DNA of 57,966 bases from assembly GCF_023913775.1 (NCBI RefSeq), contig NZ_JAMXAX010000021.1, positions 1-57,966 of the forward strand, written 5' to 3'. This document shows positions 14,393 through 23,222 of the stretch, in pieces (the stretch's first letter is position 1; the number at the start of each line of letters is the position of its first letter). The position numbers were made by a program, and so were the translations under genes. The notes beneath the pieces are model-generated. The model was not told the DNA's origin, searched no databases, and saw only the letters and a list, made by a program, of their open reading frames with translations. The DNA is from Acidovorax facilis (GTDB lineage: Bacteria > Pseudomonadota > Gammaproteobacteria > Burkholderiales > Burkholderiaceae_C).

Positions 14393-16837
14393 ATGAAAAA
14401 GCTCAAGCTGGTGATGGTAGGAAACGGCATGGCCGGTGTGCGCACGCTGGAAGAGCTGCTCAAGATTGCCCCGGATCTCTACGACATCACGGTGTTTGGG
14501 GCCGAGCCCCACCCCAACTACAACCGCATCCTGCTCTCGCCCGTGCTGGCCGGCGAGCAGACCATCGACGAGATCATTCTGAACGATTGGTCCTGGTATG
14601 CCGACAATCACATCACGCTGCACACCGGTTTTACGGTGACCGACGTGGACCGCGTGCGCCGCGTGGTCAGCGCCACCAGCAAGGATGGCACGGTGGTCAC
14701 CGCCGAATACGACCGACTGATCCTCGCCACAGGCTCCAACCCCTTCATCCTGCCCATCCCCGGCAAAGACTTGCAGGGCGTGTTGGCCTACCGCGACATC
14801 GCCGACACACAGGCCATGATCGACGCGGCCGCCACGTACAAGCATGCCGTGGTCATCGGCGGCGGCCTGCTGGGCCTGGAGGCCGCCAACGGCCTGATGA
14901 AGCGCGGCATGCAAGTGAGCGTGGTGCATGTGGGCGACTGGCTGATGGAACGGCAGCTGGACGACGTGGCCGGGAAGATGCTGCAAAAGTCGCTGCAGGA
15001 GCGCGGCATGCAGTTCTTGATGAAGGCGCAGACGCAGGAGCTGGTGGGCAACGCCGAAGGCCGCGTGGCCAGCGTGAAGTTCAAGGACGGCACCGAGGTG
15101 CCCGCCGACCTGGTGGTGATGGCCGTGGGCATCCGCCCCAACACCGCCCTGGCCGAAAAGATGCGCCTGCACGTGAACCGCGGCATTGTGGTCAGCGACA
15201 CGCTGCAGACCACCACCGACGCCCGCATCTATGCCGTGGGCGAATGCGCCGCGCACCGGGGCATTGCCTATGGCTTGGTGGCCCCGCTGTTCGAGCAGGG
15301 CAAGGTGCTGGCCAACCACCTGGCGGAATTCGGCATCGGCCGCTACCAGGGCTCGCTCACGTCCACCAAGCTCAAGGTGACGGGCATCGACCTGTTCTCG
15401 GCCGGAGACTTTCAAGGAGGAGACGACACCGAGGAGATCGTGATGAGCGACCCCTTCGGTGGCGTGTACAAAAAGCTCGTCATCAAGGACGACAAGCTCG
15501 TGGGCGCCTGCCTGTATGGCGACACTGTGGACGGTAGCTGGTACTTCAAGCTGCTGCGCGACGGCCGCAGCGTGAGCGACATCCGCGACAAGCTGATGTT
15601 TGGCGAATCGCACCTGGGCGACACCGGCCACCAGGGCCAGAGCAAAGCCGCCGCCATGCAGGACAGCGACGAGGTGTGCGGCTGCAATGGCGTGACCAAG
15701 GGCGCGATCTGCAAGGCCATCAAGGACAAAGGCCTGTTCACGCTGGACGAGGTGCGCAAGCACACCAAGGCCAGCGCCAGCTGCGGCTCGTGCACGGGGC
15801 TGGTGGAACAGATCATCATGTTCACCGCCGGTGGCGACTACAGCGCCACGCCCAAGACCAAGGCCATGTGCGGCTGCACCGACCACGGCCACCAGGCCGT
15901 GCGCGACGCGATCCGCGGCAGCAAGCTGGTCAGCATTGCCGAGGTGTTCAAGTTCATGGAATGGAAGACGCCCAACGGCTGCGCCACCTGTCGCCCGGCG
16001 GTCAATTACTACCTCATCAGCACCTGGCCGAAAGAAGCCAAGGACGACCCGCAAAGCCGCTTCATCAACGAACGCAGCCACGCCAACATCCAGAAAGACG
16101 GCACCTACAGCGTGATCCCGCGCATGTGGGGCGGGGAGACCACGGCCGACGAGCTGCGCCGCATTGCCGATGCGGTGGACAAATACAAGATCCCCACCGT
16201 CAAGGTCACGGGCGGCCAGCGTATTGATCTGCTGGGCGTGAAGAAGGAAGACCTGGTCAACGTGTGGAAGGACATCGGCATGCCCAGCGGCCATGCCTAT
16301 GCCAAGGCCCTGCGCACCGTGAAGACCTGCGTGGGCAGCGAGTGGTGCCGCATGGGCACACAAGACAGCACCCAGATGGGCAAGGATCTGGAGCGCGCCA
16401 TGTGGCGCATGTATGCACCGCACAAGGTGAAATTTGCCGTGAGCGGCTGCCCGCGCAATTGCGCCGAGGCCGGCATCAAGGACGTGGGCATCATCGGTGT
16501 GGACAGCGGCTGGGAAATGTACGTGGCCGGCAACGGCGGCATCAAGACCGAGGTGGCGCACTTCTTCACCAAGCTCAAGACGTCGGAAGAAGTGCTGGAG
16601 TACACCGGCGCATTCTGCGAGCTGTACCGGCAGGAAGGCTGGTACCTGGAGCGCACCGTGCACTACGTGGACCGCGTGGGCCTGGACTACGTGAAAAAGC
16701 GCATCCTCGACGACCACGAAGGCCGCAAGGCCCTGTGGGAGCAGCTGCAGTTTGCGCTGGACGGCGAGCCCGACCCGTGGTTCGAGTTTGACAAGGCGGC
16801 GGTGGACACGCGCCAGTTTGCCCCTTTGGGCGCCTGA
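14393..16837 (+). CDS. nirB: Assimilatory nitrite reductase [NAD(P)H], large subunit
   Basis: An 814-residue cytoplasmic enzyme that reduces nitrite to ammonium with NAD(P)H. In order: FAD/NAD domain (GNGMAG at the N-terminus; VVIGGGLLGLEAANGL), two BFD-like iron-sulphur domains (CGCNGVTKG near 428 with CGSCTG near 463; CGC near 492 with CATC near 530), ferredoxin-like nitrite reductase half-domain, and the siroheme/4Fe-4S motif CVGSEWC (about 645-651) with SGCPRNC (about 683-689). The start at 14393 lies after the leader terminator, with GGAG nearby; upstream in-frame codons lie in the leader. First gene of a nirB-P-box-nirD-nasA-ybiB-cobA run. Confidence 0.96.
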   Translation: MKKLKLVMVGNGMAGVRTLEELLKIAPDLYDITVFGAEPHPNYNRILLSPVLAGEQTIDEIILNDWSWYADNHITLHTGFTVTDVDRVRRVVSATSKDGTVVTAEYDRLILATGSNPFILPIPGKDLQGVLAYRDIADTQAMIDAAATYKHAVVIGGGLLGLEAANGLMKRGMQVSVVHVGDWLMERQLDDVAGKMLQKSLQERGMQFLMKAQTQELVGNAEGRVASVKFKDGTEVPADLVVMAVGIRPNTALAEKMRLHVNRGIVVSDTLQTTTDARIYAVGECAAHRGIAYGLVAPLFEQGKVLANHLAEFGIGRYQGSLTSTKLKVTGIDLFSAGDFQGGDDTEEIVMSDPFGGVYKKLVIKDDKLVGACLYGDTVDGSWYFKLLRDGRSVSDIRDKLMFGESHLGDTGHQGQSKAAAMQDSDEVCGCNGVTKGAICKAIKDKGLFTLDEVRKHTKASASCGSCTGLVEQIIMFTAGGDYSATPKTKAMCGCTDHGHQAVRDAIRGSKLVSIAEVFKFMEWKTPNGCATCRPAVNYYLISTWPKEAKDDPQSRFINERSHANIQKDGTYSVIPRMWGGETTADELRRIADAVDKYKIPTVKVTGGQRIDLLGVKKEDLVNVWKDIGMPSGHAYAKALRTVKTCVGSEWCRMGTQDSTQMGKDLERAMWRMYAPHKVKFAVSGCPRNCAEAGIKDVGIIGVDSGWEMYVAGNGGIKTEVAHFFTKLKTSEEVLEYTGAFCELYRQEGWYLERTVHYVDRVGLDYVKKRILDDHEGRKALWEQLQFALDGEPDPWFEFDKAAVDTRQFAPLGA

Positions 16838-16875
16838 TGAACACCTGATCGCCCGAGCCCCTAAAGAACCCCACC

Positions 16876-17679
16876 ATGGACCGCAGAACCCTCCTGACCG
16901 CCGCCAGCTGCACCGCCGCGTGCAGCGCCCTGGCCCCGCTGGGCAACGCCCACGCCCAGATCACCGACCTCAACGACGCCATCAACAAGGCTGGGCGCCA
17001 GCGCATGCTGAGCCAGCGTGTGGGCAAGGCCTGGCTGGCCCTGGCCCACAAGGCCGACACGCCCACGGCACGCCAGGTGATGGAGCAGTCCATCGCGCTG
17101 TTCGAGCGCCAGCTGGTAGAACTCAAGGCCTATGCGCCCTCGCCCACCATCCGCGAAACGTACACCAAGCTGGAAACCGCCTGGGCCGCCCACAAGACCA
17201 CGCTGGCTGCCGCCACATCGTCCACCGACAATGCCAGCGCCATGCTGCAGGCCGATGCCAAGGTGCTGGCCCTGGCCCATCTGGGCACCACGCAGTACGA
17301 GGCAGCCTCGGGCAAGCCTGTGGGCCACCTGGTGAACATTGCAGGCCGCCAGCGCATGCTGAGCCAGCGCATGGCCAAGTTCTACCTGGCCGCCATGCTG
17401 CCGGTGGACGCGTCCACCGCCACCACCGAAATCGCCAAGGCCCGCAGTGAATTCATCGCAGCCACCGAGCTGCTGCGCAATGCCCCCCAGGCCACCAACC
17501 GCATCCGCCAGGAACTGCAGCTGGCCGACGGCCAGTGGGTGTTTTTTGACGCTGCGCTGCAGCGCATGCAGGGCGGCGGCAACGTGAACCGCCAAGTGGC
17601 CGAGGTGTACGTGGCCAGCGAAAACCTGCTCTCCAGCATGGACCGCGTGACCGGCATGTATGCGGCGCTGGCGGCCTGA
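16876..17679 (+). CDS. Exported protein with two NarX/PilJ-type P-box domains
   Basis: A 267-residue protein with a twin-arginine-like leader (MDRRTLLTAA... ending near NAHAQ) and no later membrane helix. It contains two copies of a helical PilJ/NarX N-terminal domain, each starting with NKAGRQRMLSQR or NIAGRQRMLSQR. This resembles the P-box by which NarX/NarQ bind nitrate and nitrite. There is no kinase or transmitter domain. It sits between nirB and nirD, 38 bases after nirB. A periplasmic nitrate/nitrite-binding role is inferred from motif and context; related domains occur in type IV pili chemoreceptors. Confidence 0.78.
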   Translation: MDRRTLLTAASCTAACSALAPLGNAHAQITDLNDAINKAGRQRMLSQRVGKAWLALAHKADTPTARQVMEQSIALFERQLVELKAYAPSPTIRETYTKLETAWAAHKTTLAAATSSTDNASAMLQADAKVLALAHLGTTQYEAASGKPVGHLVNIAGRQRMLSQRMAKFYLAAMLPVDASTATTEIAKARSEFIAATELLRNAPQATNRIRQELQLADGQWVFFDAALQRMQGGGNVNRQVAEVYVASENLLSSMDRVTGMYAALAA

Positions 17680-17773
17680 GCCCACCCGAGACTTCTTCAA
17701 AAAAATAGCGAGCCGCCCCACGATGCCCCTGGCAGGCTCCCCGACAACATCCAAAGACACCGAAGGAACCACG

Positions 17774-18172
17774 ATGACCACGACCCCCACCCCGCAATGG
17801 AAGCTGATCTGCCGCGTGGACGACATCCCCGTGCTGGGCTCGCGCCGTGTGGCGCGCCCACAGGGCCTGGATGTGGCCGTGTTCCGCAACGACGCCGGGG
17901 GCGTGTTCGCACTGCTCGACCGCTGCCCTCACAAGGGCGGCCCGCTGTCGCAGGGCATTGTGTTTGGCACGCAGGTGGCGTGCCCGCTGCACAACTGGAC
18001 GATTGGGTTGTGCGATGGGCAGGCATCGGCTCCCGACGAAGGCTGCACGCCCAAGTTCGCCGTGAAGGTGGAAGATGGCGCGGTGTATCTGGATGCCCTG
18101 GAGCTGGACGAGCATGCGGTCGATTTGACGCGCCCCGTAGCAGGGCCGGCGCGGCGCGGCCTGGCGGCCTGA
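17774..18172 (+). CDS. nirD: Assimilatory nitrite reductase, small subunit
   Basis: A 132-residue Rieske-type protein. It has the two iron-sulphur boxes CPHKGGPLSQG and CPLHNW, with Cys and His ligands in CxH...CxxH order. It pairs with NirB and is needed for nitrite reductase activity. ATG 17774 follows GAAGGA; in-frame codons upstream from 17660 would give a leader without family resemblance. It lies 94 bases after the P-box gene. Confidence 0.92.
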   Translation: MTTTPTPQWKLICRVDDIPVLGSRRVARPQGLDVAVFRNDAGGVFALLDRCPHKGGPLSQGIVFGTQVACPLHNWTIGLCDGQASAPDEGCTPKFAVKVEDGAVYLDALELDEHAVDLTRPVAGPARRGLAA

Positions 18173-18201
18173 TCACCCCGCAACGTCCATCGAACACCAA
18201 A

Positions 18202-18256
18202 GCTATTAAATACATAGCTATCAGCGCTTTTCCATCAAGCGCTAGAGCCCAAAACA
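18202..18256. repeat. REP-like repeat between nirD and nasA
   Basis: AGCTATT...TAGCTATCAGCGCTT, then TCCATCAAGCGCTAGAG and AAAACA. This full copy serves as the best reference for the related in-gene copies. It separates nirD and nasA without a terminator T-run. Confidence 0.7.
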
Positions 18257-18271
18257 TCTGGAATCCACGCC

Positions 18272-21109
18272 ATGCAAGAAACGAAATCCACCTGCCCCTA
18301 CTGTGGCGTAGGCTGCGGCGTGATCATCGAATCCGATGGCGCGCAGATCACCGGCGTGCGCGGCGACCCCACCCACCCCGCCAACTTTGGCCGCCTGTGC
18401 ACCAAGGGCTCGACCCTGCACCTCACGGCCAGCAGCCCCATCACGCTGCAGACCCGCTTGCTACAGCCCCTGCACCGCGCGCAACGCAGCGATGCTCCCC
18501 AGCCCCTGCCATGGGACGCCGCGCTGAACCTGGCCACCGAAAAATTCGCAAACACCATCCAGAACCACGGCCCCGACGCCGTGGGCTTCTACGTGAGTGG
18601 CCAGTTGCTCACCGAGGACTACTACGTCTTCAACAAACTGGCCAAGGGCCTGATCGGCACCAACAACATCGACACCAACTCGCGCCTGTGCATGAGCAGC
18701 GCCGTGGCGGGCTACAAGCAGACCCTGGGCGCCGATGCGCCGCCCGCCTGCTACGACGATGTGAAACACGCGCAGTGCCTGTTCATCGTGGGCAGCAACG
18801 CGGCCTGGGCGCACCCCATCCTGTTCCGCCGCATCGAAGATGCGCGCGCCGCCAACCCCGGCATGAGGGTCATCGTGGCCGACCCGCGCCGCACTGACAC
18901 CGCCGGCATGGCCGACCTATTTTTGCCTATCCAGCCCGGCAGCGACGTGATGCTGTTCAACGGCATGCTGCACCTGATGCTGTGGGAGGGCTGGACGGAC
19001 GCCGAATACATCGCTGCGCACACCACGGGCTTTGACGAGCTCAAGGCCCTGGTGCGCGACTACACACCCGAGCGTGTGGCGCAGACCTGCGGTATCAGCG
19101 TGGCCGATCTGACCACCGCCGCCAAGTGGTTTGCGCAGTCCAAAGCCACGCTCAGCCTGTACTGCCAGGGCCTGAACCAGAGCAGCAGCGGCACGGCCAA
19201 GAACGCAGCGCTCATCAACCTGCACCTGGCCACCGCGCAAATCGGCAAGCCCGGCGCGGGCCCCTTCAGCCTGACCGGCCAGCCCAACGCCATGGGCGGG
19301 CGCGAAGTGGGTGGTCTGGCCAATCTGCTCAGCGCCCACCGTGATCTGGCCAACCCGCAGCACCGCGCCGAGGTGGCCGCACTGTGGGGCGTAGCCGATG
19401 TGCCCAGCAAGCCGGGCAAGACGGCCGTGGAGATGTTCCAGGCCGCCGCCGATGGCGAAATCCGGGCGCTGTGGATTGCCTGCACCAACCCCGCCCAGAG
19501 CATGCCCGACCAGGCCACCGTACGCCGCGCACTGCAGCGCGCCGAGTTTGTGGTGGTGCAAGAAGCCTTTGCCACCGCCGCCACCTGTGCCTATGCCGAC
19601 CTGCTGCTGCCCGCCACCACCTGGGGTGAAAAGACCGGCACGGTGACCAACAGCGAGCGCCGCATCTCGCGCGTGCGCACTGCCGTGCCCGCACCCGGCC
19701 TGGCGCGCCACGACTGGGCCATTGCGGTGCAGTTTGCGCACCAGCTGGAGGCCCGCCTGCGCCCCGGCCAGCCCACGCTGTTCCCCTACACCACTGACGA
19801 CGCCGACCAAGGCGCCGAAACTGTGTGGAATGAGCACCGCGAGAGCACCCGCGGACGCGACCTGGACATCACTGGTCTGTCGTGGGAGACGCTCGAATCT
19901 GCAGGCCCCCAACAGTGGCCATTGCCTGAGGGATCCACCACGGGCAAGGCCCGCCTGTACGAAGACGGCGTGTTCCCCACCCCCGATGGCCGCGCCCGTT
20001 TTGCCGCGCACGCCTGGCAACCCACGGCCGAGCAGCGCGAGTCGCGTTACCCCTTCAGCCTGACCACCGGCCGCCTGCGCGACCAGTGGCACGGCATGAC
20101 GCGCACCGGCACCCTGGGCCGCCTGTTCGGCCATGTGGCCGAGCCCAGCGTGCAACTGCACCCACAGGACATGGAGCGGCGCGGCCTGAAGAACGGCGAC
20201 CTGGTCTACGTGACGAGCAAGCGCGGCACCATCGTGGTGCCCGCGCAGGCCGACACCACCGTGGGCCTGTCGCAGGCGTTCATGGCCATGCACTGGGGCA
20301 GCGAATTTTTGAGCGGCTGCTCGTCCACCGGCGAGCGCTTGGCAGGCGTGAACGCGCTCACCACCTCGGCCTATTGCCCCACGTCCAAGCAGCCCGAGCT
20401 CAAGCACGCGGCCGTGAAGGTGCTCAAGGCCGAGCTGCCCTGGACGCTGCTGGCCATGGCCTGGCTGCCCGCCGACAGCGCCCAGGCCACGCGCGAGGCG
20501 CTGTCCGCGCTGATGGCGCAGTTTCCGTTTGCGAGCTGCGTTCCCTTCAGCAACAACACACCGCTGGGCGAACCCGGCCGTGAGCGCGTGGGTGTGCTGC
20601 TGCGCGCCGCCGCGCACGAGGCACCGCCCGACGCCACTGTGGAACGCATCGAATCTCTGATGGGCCTGGCCTCGACCGACACGCTGCGTTATGCCGACAA
20701 GAAACGCGGCCAGCGCCGCGCCGCGCGCTTGATGCGCCGAGGCGAAAGCACCACGCTCGAAGGCATCGTGCTCGCGGGCGACACCAGCGCCGAGGGCTGG
20801 CTCAAGACCCTGCTGCAGGAAGAATTGCCCGCGCAGACTTATGGCCGCCTGCTGCTCGTGCCCGGCGCCAAAGCCCCCGTGGCCGTGCAGTCGCGCGGAA
20901 AATCGGTGTGCACCTGCTTCAACGTGACGGACACCGCCATCACCGCCGAGCTGGCGCACTGCCACGGAACCGACGACGACCGCCTGGCGCAACTACAGGG
21001 CAAGCTGCGCTGCGGCACCAACTGCGGCTCGTGCCTGCCCGAACTCACGCGCATGGTGCGCGCTACGGGGCCACTGGCGTCCAAGCCCCTGGCGCAGGCC
21101 ACCATATAA
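18272..21109 (+). CDS. nasA: Assimilatory nitrate reductase, catalytic subunit
   Basis: A 945-residue molybdopterin enzyme that reduces nitrate to nitrite in the cytoplasm. The N-terminal 4Fe-4S site is CPYCGVGC with a fourth Cys in RLCTKG; molybdopterin blocks include GTNNIDTNSRLCMSSA and LTGQPNAMGGREVGG. The molybdopterin-dinucleotide-binding domain follows (TTGRLRDQWHGMTRTG). From about residue 879 it has a C-terminal BFD-type 2Fe-2S domain (CTCFNV, then CGTNCGSC), as in NasA forms that accept electrons from a partner protein. No separate flavoprotein nasB gene is seen here, so the electron donor is unclear. Confidence 0.95.
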   Translation: MQETKSTCPYCGVGCGVIIESDGAQITGVRGDPTHPANFGRLCTKGSTLHLTASSPITLQTRLLQPLHRAQRSDAPQPLPWDAALNLATEKFANTIQNHGPDAVGFYVSGQLLTEDYYVFNKLAKGLIGTNNIDTNSRLCMSSAVAGYKQTLGADAPPACYDDVKHAQCLFIVGSNAAWAHPILFRRIEDARAANPGMRVIVADPRRTDTAGMADLFLPIQPGSDVMLFNGMLHLMLWEGWTDAEYIAAHTTGFDELKALVRDYTPERVAQTCGISVADLTTAAKWFAQSKATLSLYCQGLNQSSSGTAKNAALINLHLATAQIGKPGAGPFSLTGQPNAMGGREVGGLANLLSAHRDLANPQHRAEVAALWGVADVPSKPGKTAVEMFQAAADGEIRALWIACTNPAQSMPDQATVRRALQRAEFVVVQEAFATAATCAYADLLLPATTWGEKTGTVTNSERRISRVRTAVPAPGLARHDWAIAVQFAHQLEARLRPGQPTLFPYTTDDADQGAETVWNEHRESTRGRDLDITGLSWETLESAGPQQWPLPEGSTTGKARLYEDGVFPTPDGRARFAAHAWQPTAEQRESRYPFSLTTGRLRDQWHGMTRTGTLGRLFGHVAEPSVQLHPQDMERRGLKNGDLVYVTSKRGTIVVPAQADTTVGLSQAFMAMHWGSEFLSGCSSTGERLAGVNALTTSAYCPTSKQPELKHAAVKVLKAELPWTLLAMAWLPADSAQATREALSALMAQFPFASCVPFSNNTPLGEPGRERVGVLLRAAAHEAPPDATVERIESLMGLASTDTLRYADKKRGQRRAARLMRRGESTTLEGIVLAGDTSAEGWLKTLLQEELPAQTYGRLLLVPGAKAPVAVQSRGKSVCTCFNVTDTAITAELAHCHGTDDDRLAQLQGKLRCGTNCGSCLPELTRMVRATGPLASKPLAQATI

Positions 21110-21163
21110 CCAAAAGTTCTCTGGGTTGCGAGAAAATAGCCTTCAAACCAACAAACCCCACCA

Positions 21164-21263
21164 GGACTTGTGCAACAGGGCTGCAGCCAGGCGCTTTCGG
21201 CACAGGCAGTACGCCTGTACGGCAAGCCGAAACAACGACGCTGAAGCCCTGTTTCACAAGTCC
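21164..21263. repeat. Palindromic element D
   Basis: 100 bp between nasA and the next gene. Outer arms (21164-21187 and 21240-21263) are 24 bp and match at 22 positions when reversed. Inside, TTTCGGC/GCCGAAA flank the hairpin ACAGGC-AGTAC-GCCTGT. Read on the minus strand, the core CTTGCCGTA...TACTGCCTGTG resembles the core of element A (37287-37387, 101 bp), though the arms are unrelated. Confidence 0.75.
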
Positions 21264-21277
21264 CGCCACCAAAGACC

Positions 21278-22201
21278 ATGGCCATCGCCCAGTACATCAA
21301 GGAAATCGGCCGCGGCGCGCGCGGCGCCAAGCCACTGTCGCGCGAGCAGGCCACCGACCTGTTCGGCCAAGTGCTGGACGGGCATGTGAGCGACCTGGAG
21401 ATCGGCGCGTTCTGCCTGGCCATGCGCATCAAAGGCGAGACGTCCGAAGAGATGTGCGGCTTTCTGGATGCCACGCACCAGCGCCTGGCCCTGCTACCCG
21501 CCACCGACCGCCCCCTCATCGTGCTGCCCAGCTACAACGGCGCGCGCAAGCTGCCGGTGCTGACGCCGCTGCTGGCGCTGCTGCTGGCGCGCGAGGGGCT
21601 GCCCGTGCTGCTGCACGGCATGCGCACCGAGGCGCGGCGCATTTTGGCATCCGATGTGCTGCTGGCGCTTGATGTACCTGCGCTAACAGCTCCTGAAAAA
21701 ATAGCAAACGGCACCGTGCGCCATATCCACACCCAACACCTGCACGCAGGCCTGGCGCGCCTGCTCTCAGTGCGCGAGGTGGTGGGCTTGCGCAACCCGG
21801 GGCACAGCGTGGTCAAGCTGATGAGCCCGTGCGCGGGGCCGTCGGTGGTGGTCACTGCGTACACACACCCTGAATATTTCGAGGTGCTGCAGACCACCTT
21901 TCGCACACTGGGCGTGAGCGCGCTGCTCTCGCGCGGGCTGGAGGGCGAGGTCGCTACTGATCCGCGCCGCACACCGCGATACGACGGTTTTGTGCACGGC
22001 GTGCACGCGGTGCTGGAATCACAGCAGCCCGGGACCGCCAGCGAGGTGCCCGGCTTACCCACCGAGATCGACGTGTCCACAACGGCCACTTACACCCGCT
22101 GCGTGCTGGCGGGCGAGTTGCCGATTCCGCCTGCGATTGAGCGCCAGGTGGAACATATCTTGCGACTTGCGGAACAAACCAATTCGGAGACATCCCCATG
22201 A
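21278..22201 (+). CDS. ybiB: TrpD2/YbiB-like glycosyltransferase-fold protein
   Basis: A 307-residue protein of the YbiB branch of the anthranilate phosphoribosyltransferase fold. N-terminal helical bundle GRGARGAKPLSREQATDLF and the LEIGAFCLAMRIKGET block are typical; the enzyme's phosphoribosyl pyrophosphate loop is not clear. E. coli YbiB binds nucleic acid and lacks transferase activity. It often appears in nas operons but its role there is unknown. Residues about 130-144 (LDVPALTAPEKIANG) are encoded by a diverged REP-like repeat. The stop overlaps the cobA start as ATGA. Confidence 0.85.
   Translation: MAIAQYIKEIGRGARGAKPLSREQATDLFGQVLDGHVSDLEIGAFCLAMRIKGETSEEMCGFLDATHQRLALLPATDRPLIVLPSYNGARKLPVLTPLLALLLAREGLPVLLHGMRTEARRILASDVLLALDVPALTAPEKIANGTVRHIHTQHLHAGLARLLSVREVVGLRNPGHSVVKLMSPCAGPSVVVTAYTHPEYFEVLQTTFRTLGVSALLSRGLEGEVATDPRRTPRYDGFVHGVHAVLESQQPGTASEVPGLPTEIDVSTTATYTRCVLAGELPIPPAIERQVEHILRLAEQTNSETSP
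21664..21709. repeat. Diverged REP-like repeat inside ybiB-like gene
   Basis: GGCGCTTGAT, GCGCTAACAGCT and AAAAAATAGCAAAC occur in the same order and spacing as in the consensus repeat. The segment is in frame and keeps the gene open. Confidence 0.5.
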
Positions 22202-23049
22202 GCCGCCCCACGCACACCAACACCCTGCCCCCTTCCAAGCCCCACCTCGGAACGGGAGGCAGCTGCACGCTGGTGGGCGCTGGCCCCGGCGATCCGGAAC
22301 TGCTCACCATCAAGGCGCTCAAGGCCATCCAGGCCGCCACCGTGCTGCTGGTGGATGACCTGGTGAGCGACGCCATCGTGGCGCACGCGTCGCCCACGGC
22401 CCGCATCGTCTACGTGGGCAAACGTGGTGGCTGCAAGAGCACGCCCCAGGCCTTCATCGAGAAGCTGATGCTGATGGCGGTGAACGAGGGTGAGAACGTG
22501 GTGCGGCTCAAGGGCGGCGACCCGTTCATCTTTGGCCGGGGTGGTGAAGAAGTGGAGCACCTGCGCGCGGCAGGCGTGCCGGTCACCGTCATCAACGGCA
22601 TCACAGCGGGCCTGGCGGGCCTGACCTCGCTGGGCGCGCCGCTCACCCACCGCGAGCATGCCCACGGCGTGGTGTTCGTCACCGGCCACGCCAAGCCCGG
22701 CGATGCGGGCACCGACTGGCGCCAACTGGCCGCCACGGCCCGCGACGCCAAGCTCACGCTGGTGATCTACATGGGTGTGAGTGGCGCCGCCACCATCGAG
22801 CAGGAGCTGCTCACCGGCCTGCCCGCCAGCACGCCCGTGGCCATCATCCAGCATGCCAGCTTGCCCCAGCAGCGCCACGCCGTGACCACGCTGGGCGCAC
22901 TGCACACCACCATCACGCGCGACGGGCTCGCCAGCCCCTCGGTGATCGTTGTGGGGGATGTGGTGCGGGGTGTGGCGCTGGCGTCGCAGGACGCGATGCA
23001 TTCCACGTCAGAAAAATCCGAAGCACCCCGGGCGCGGCGCGCTGTCTGA
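22198..23049 (+). CDS. cobA: Uroporphyrinogen-III C-methyltransferase
   Basis: A 283-residue SAM-dependent enzyme that makes precorrin-2, the first step towards siroheme, which NirB requires. It has the SAM-binding GAGPGDPELLTIKA motif, YVGKRGG, and RLKGGDPFIFGRGGEE. Length fits a single-domain SUMT; the dehydrogenase/ferrochelatase (CysG N-domain) is not present. Its ATG overlaps the preceding stop in ATGA. It is the last gene of the nir/nas run; a cysteine-free basic tail (EAPRARRAV) ends it. Confidence 0.95.
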   Translation: MSRPTHTNTLPPSKPHLGTGGSCTLVGAGPGDPELLTIKALKAIQAATVLLVDDLVSDAIVAHASPTARIVYVGKRGGCKSTPQAFIEKLMLMAVNEGENVVRLKGGDPFIFGRGGEEVEHLRAAGVPVTVINGITAGLAGLTSLGAPLTHREHAHGVVFVTGHAKPGDAGTDWRQLAATARDAKLTLVIYMGVSGAATIEQELLTGLPASTPVAIIQHASLPQQRHAVTTLGALHTTITRDGLASPSVIVVGDVVRGVALASQDAMHSTSEKSEAPRARRAV

Positions 23050-23222
23050 CGACGTGGGGGTGCCTGCGGCTGTGCGCGGCACCGGCCGGCTCCACAGCGC
23101 CGCAGCAGGCGAGCGATCTATCCAAAGCTGATAGCATCGCCGCGCGCAGACTCTGAAGAGAGTCTTCGCCAAGCCCCGACCCTCACGGGCCGCGCATTGT
23201 TGCCACCCGCCCAGGAATTCGT

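Noticed and set aside
14243-16717. 824-residue open frame opposite nirB
   Set aside because: It is antisense to a gene with clear siroheme and iron-sulphur motifs; the translation is His/Ala/Val-rich low-complexity sequence typical of high-GC shadows.
18917-20992. 691-residue open frame opposite nasA
   Set aside because: Antisense shadow of nasA with no family motifs.
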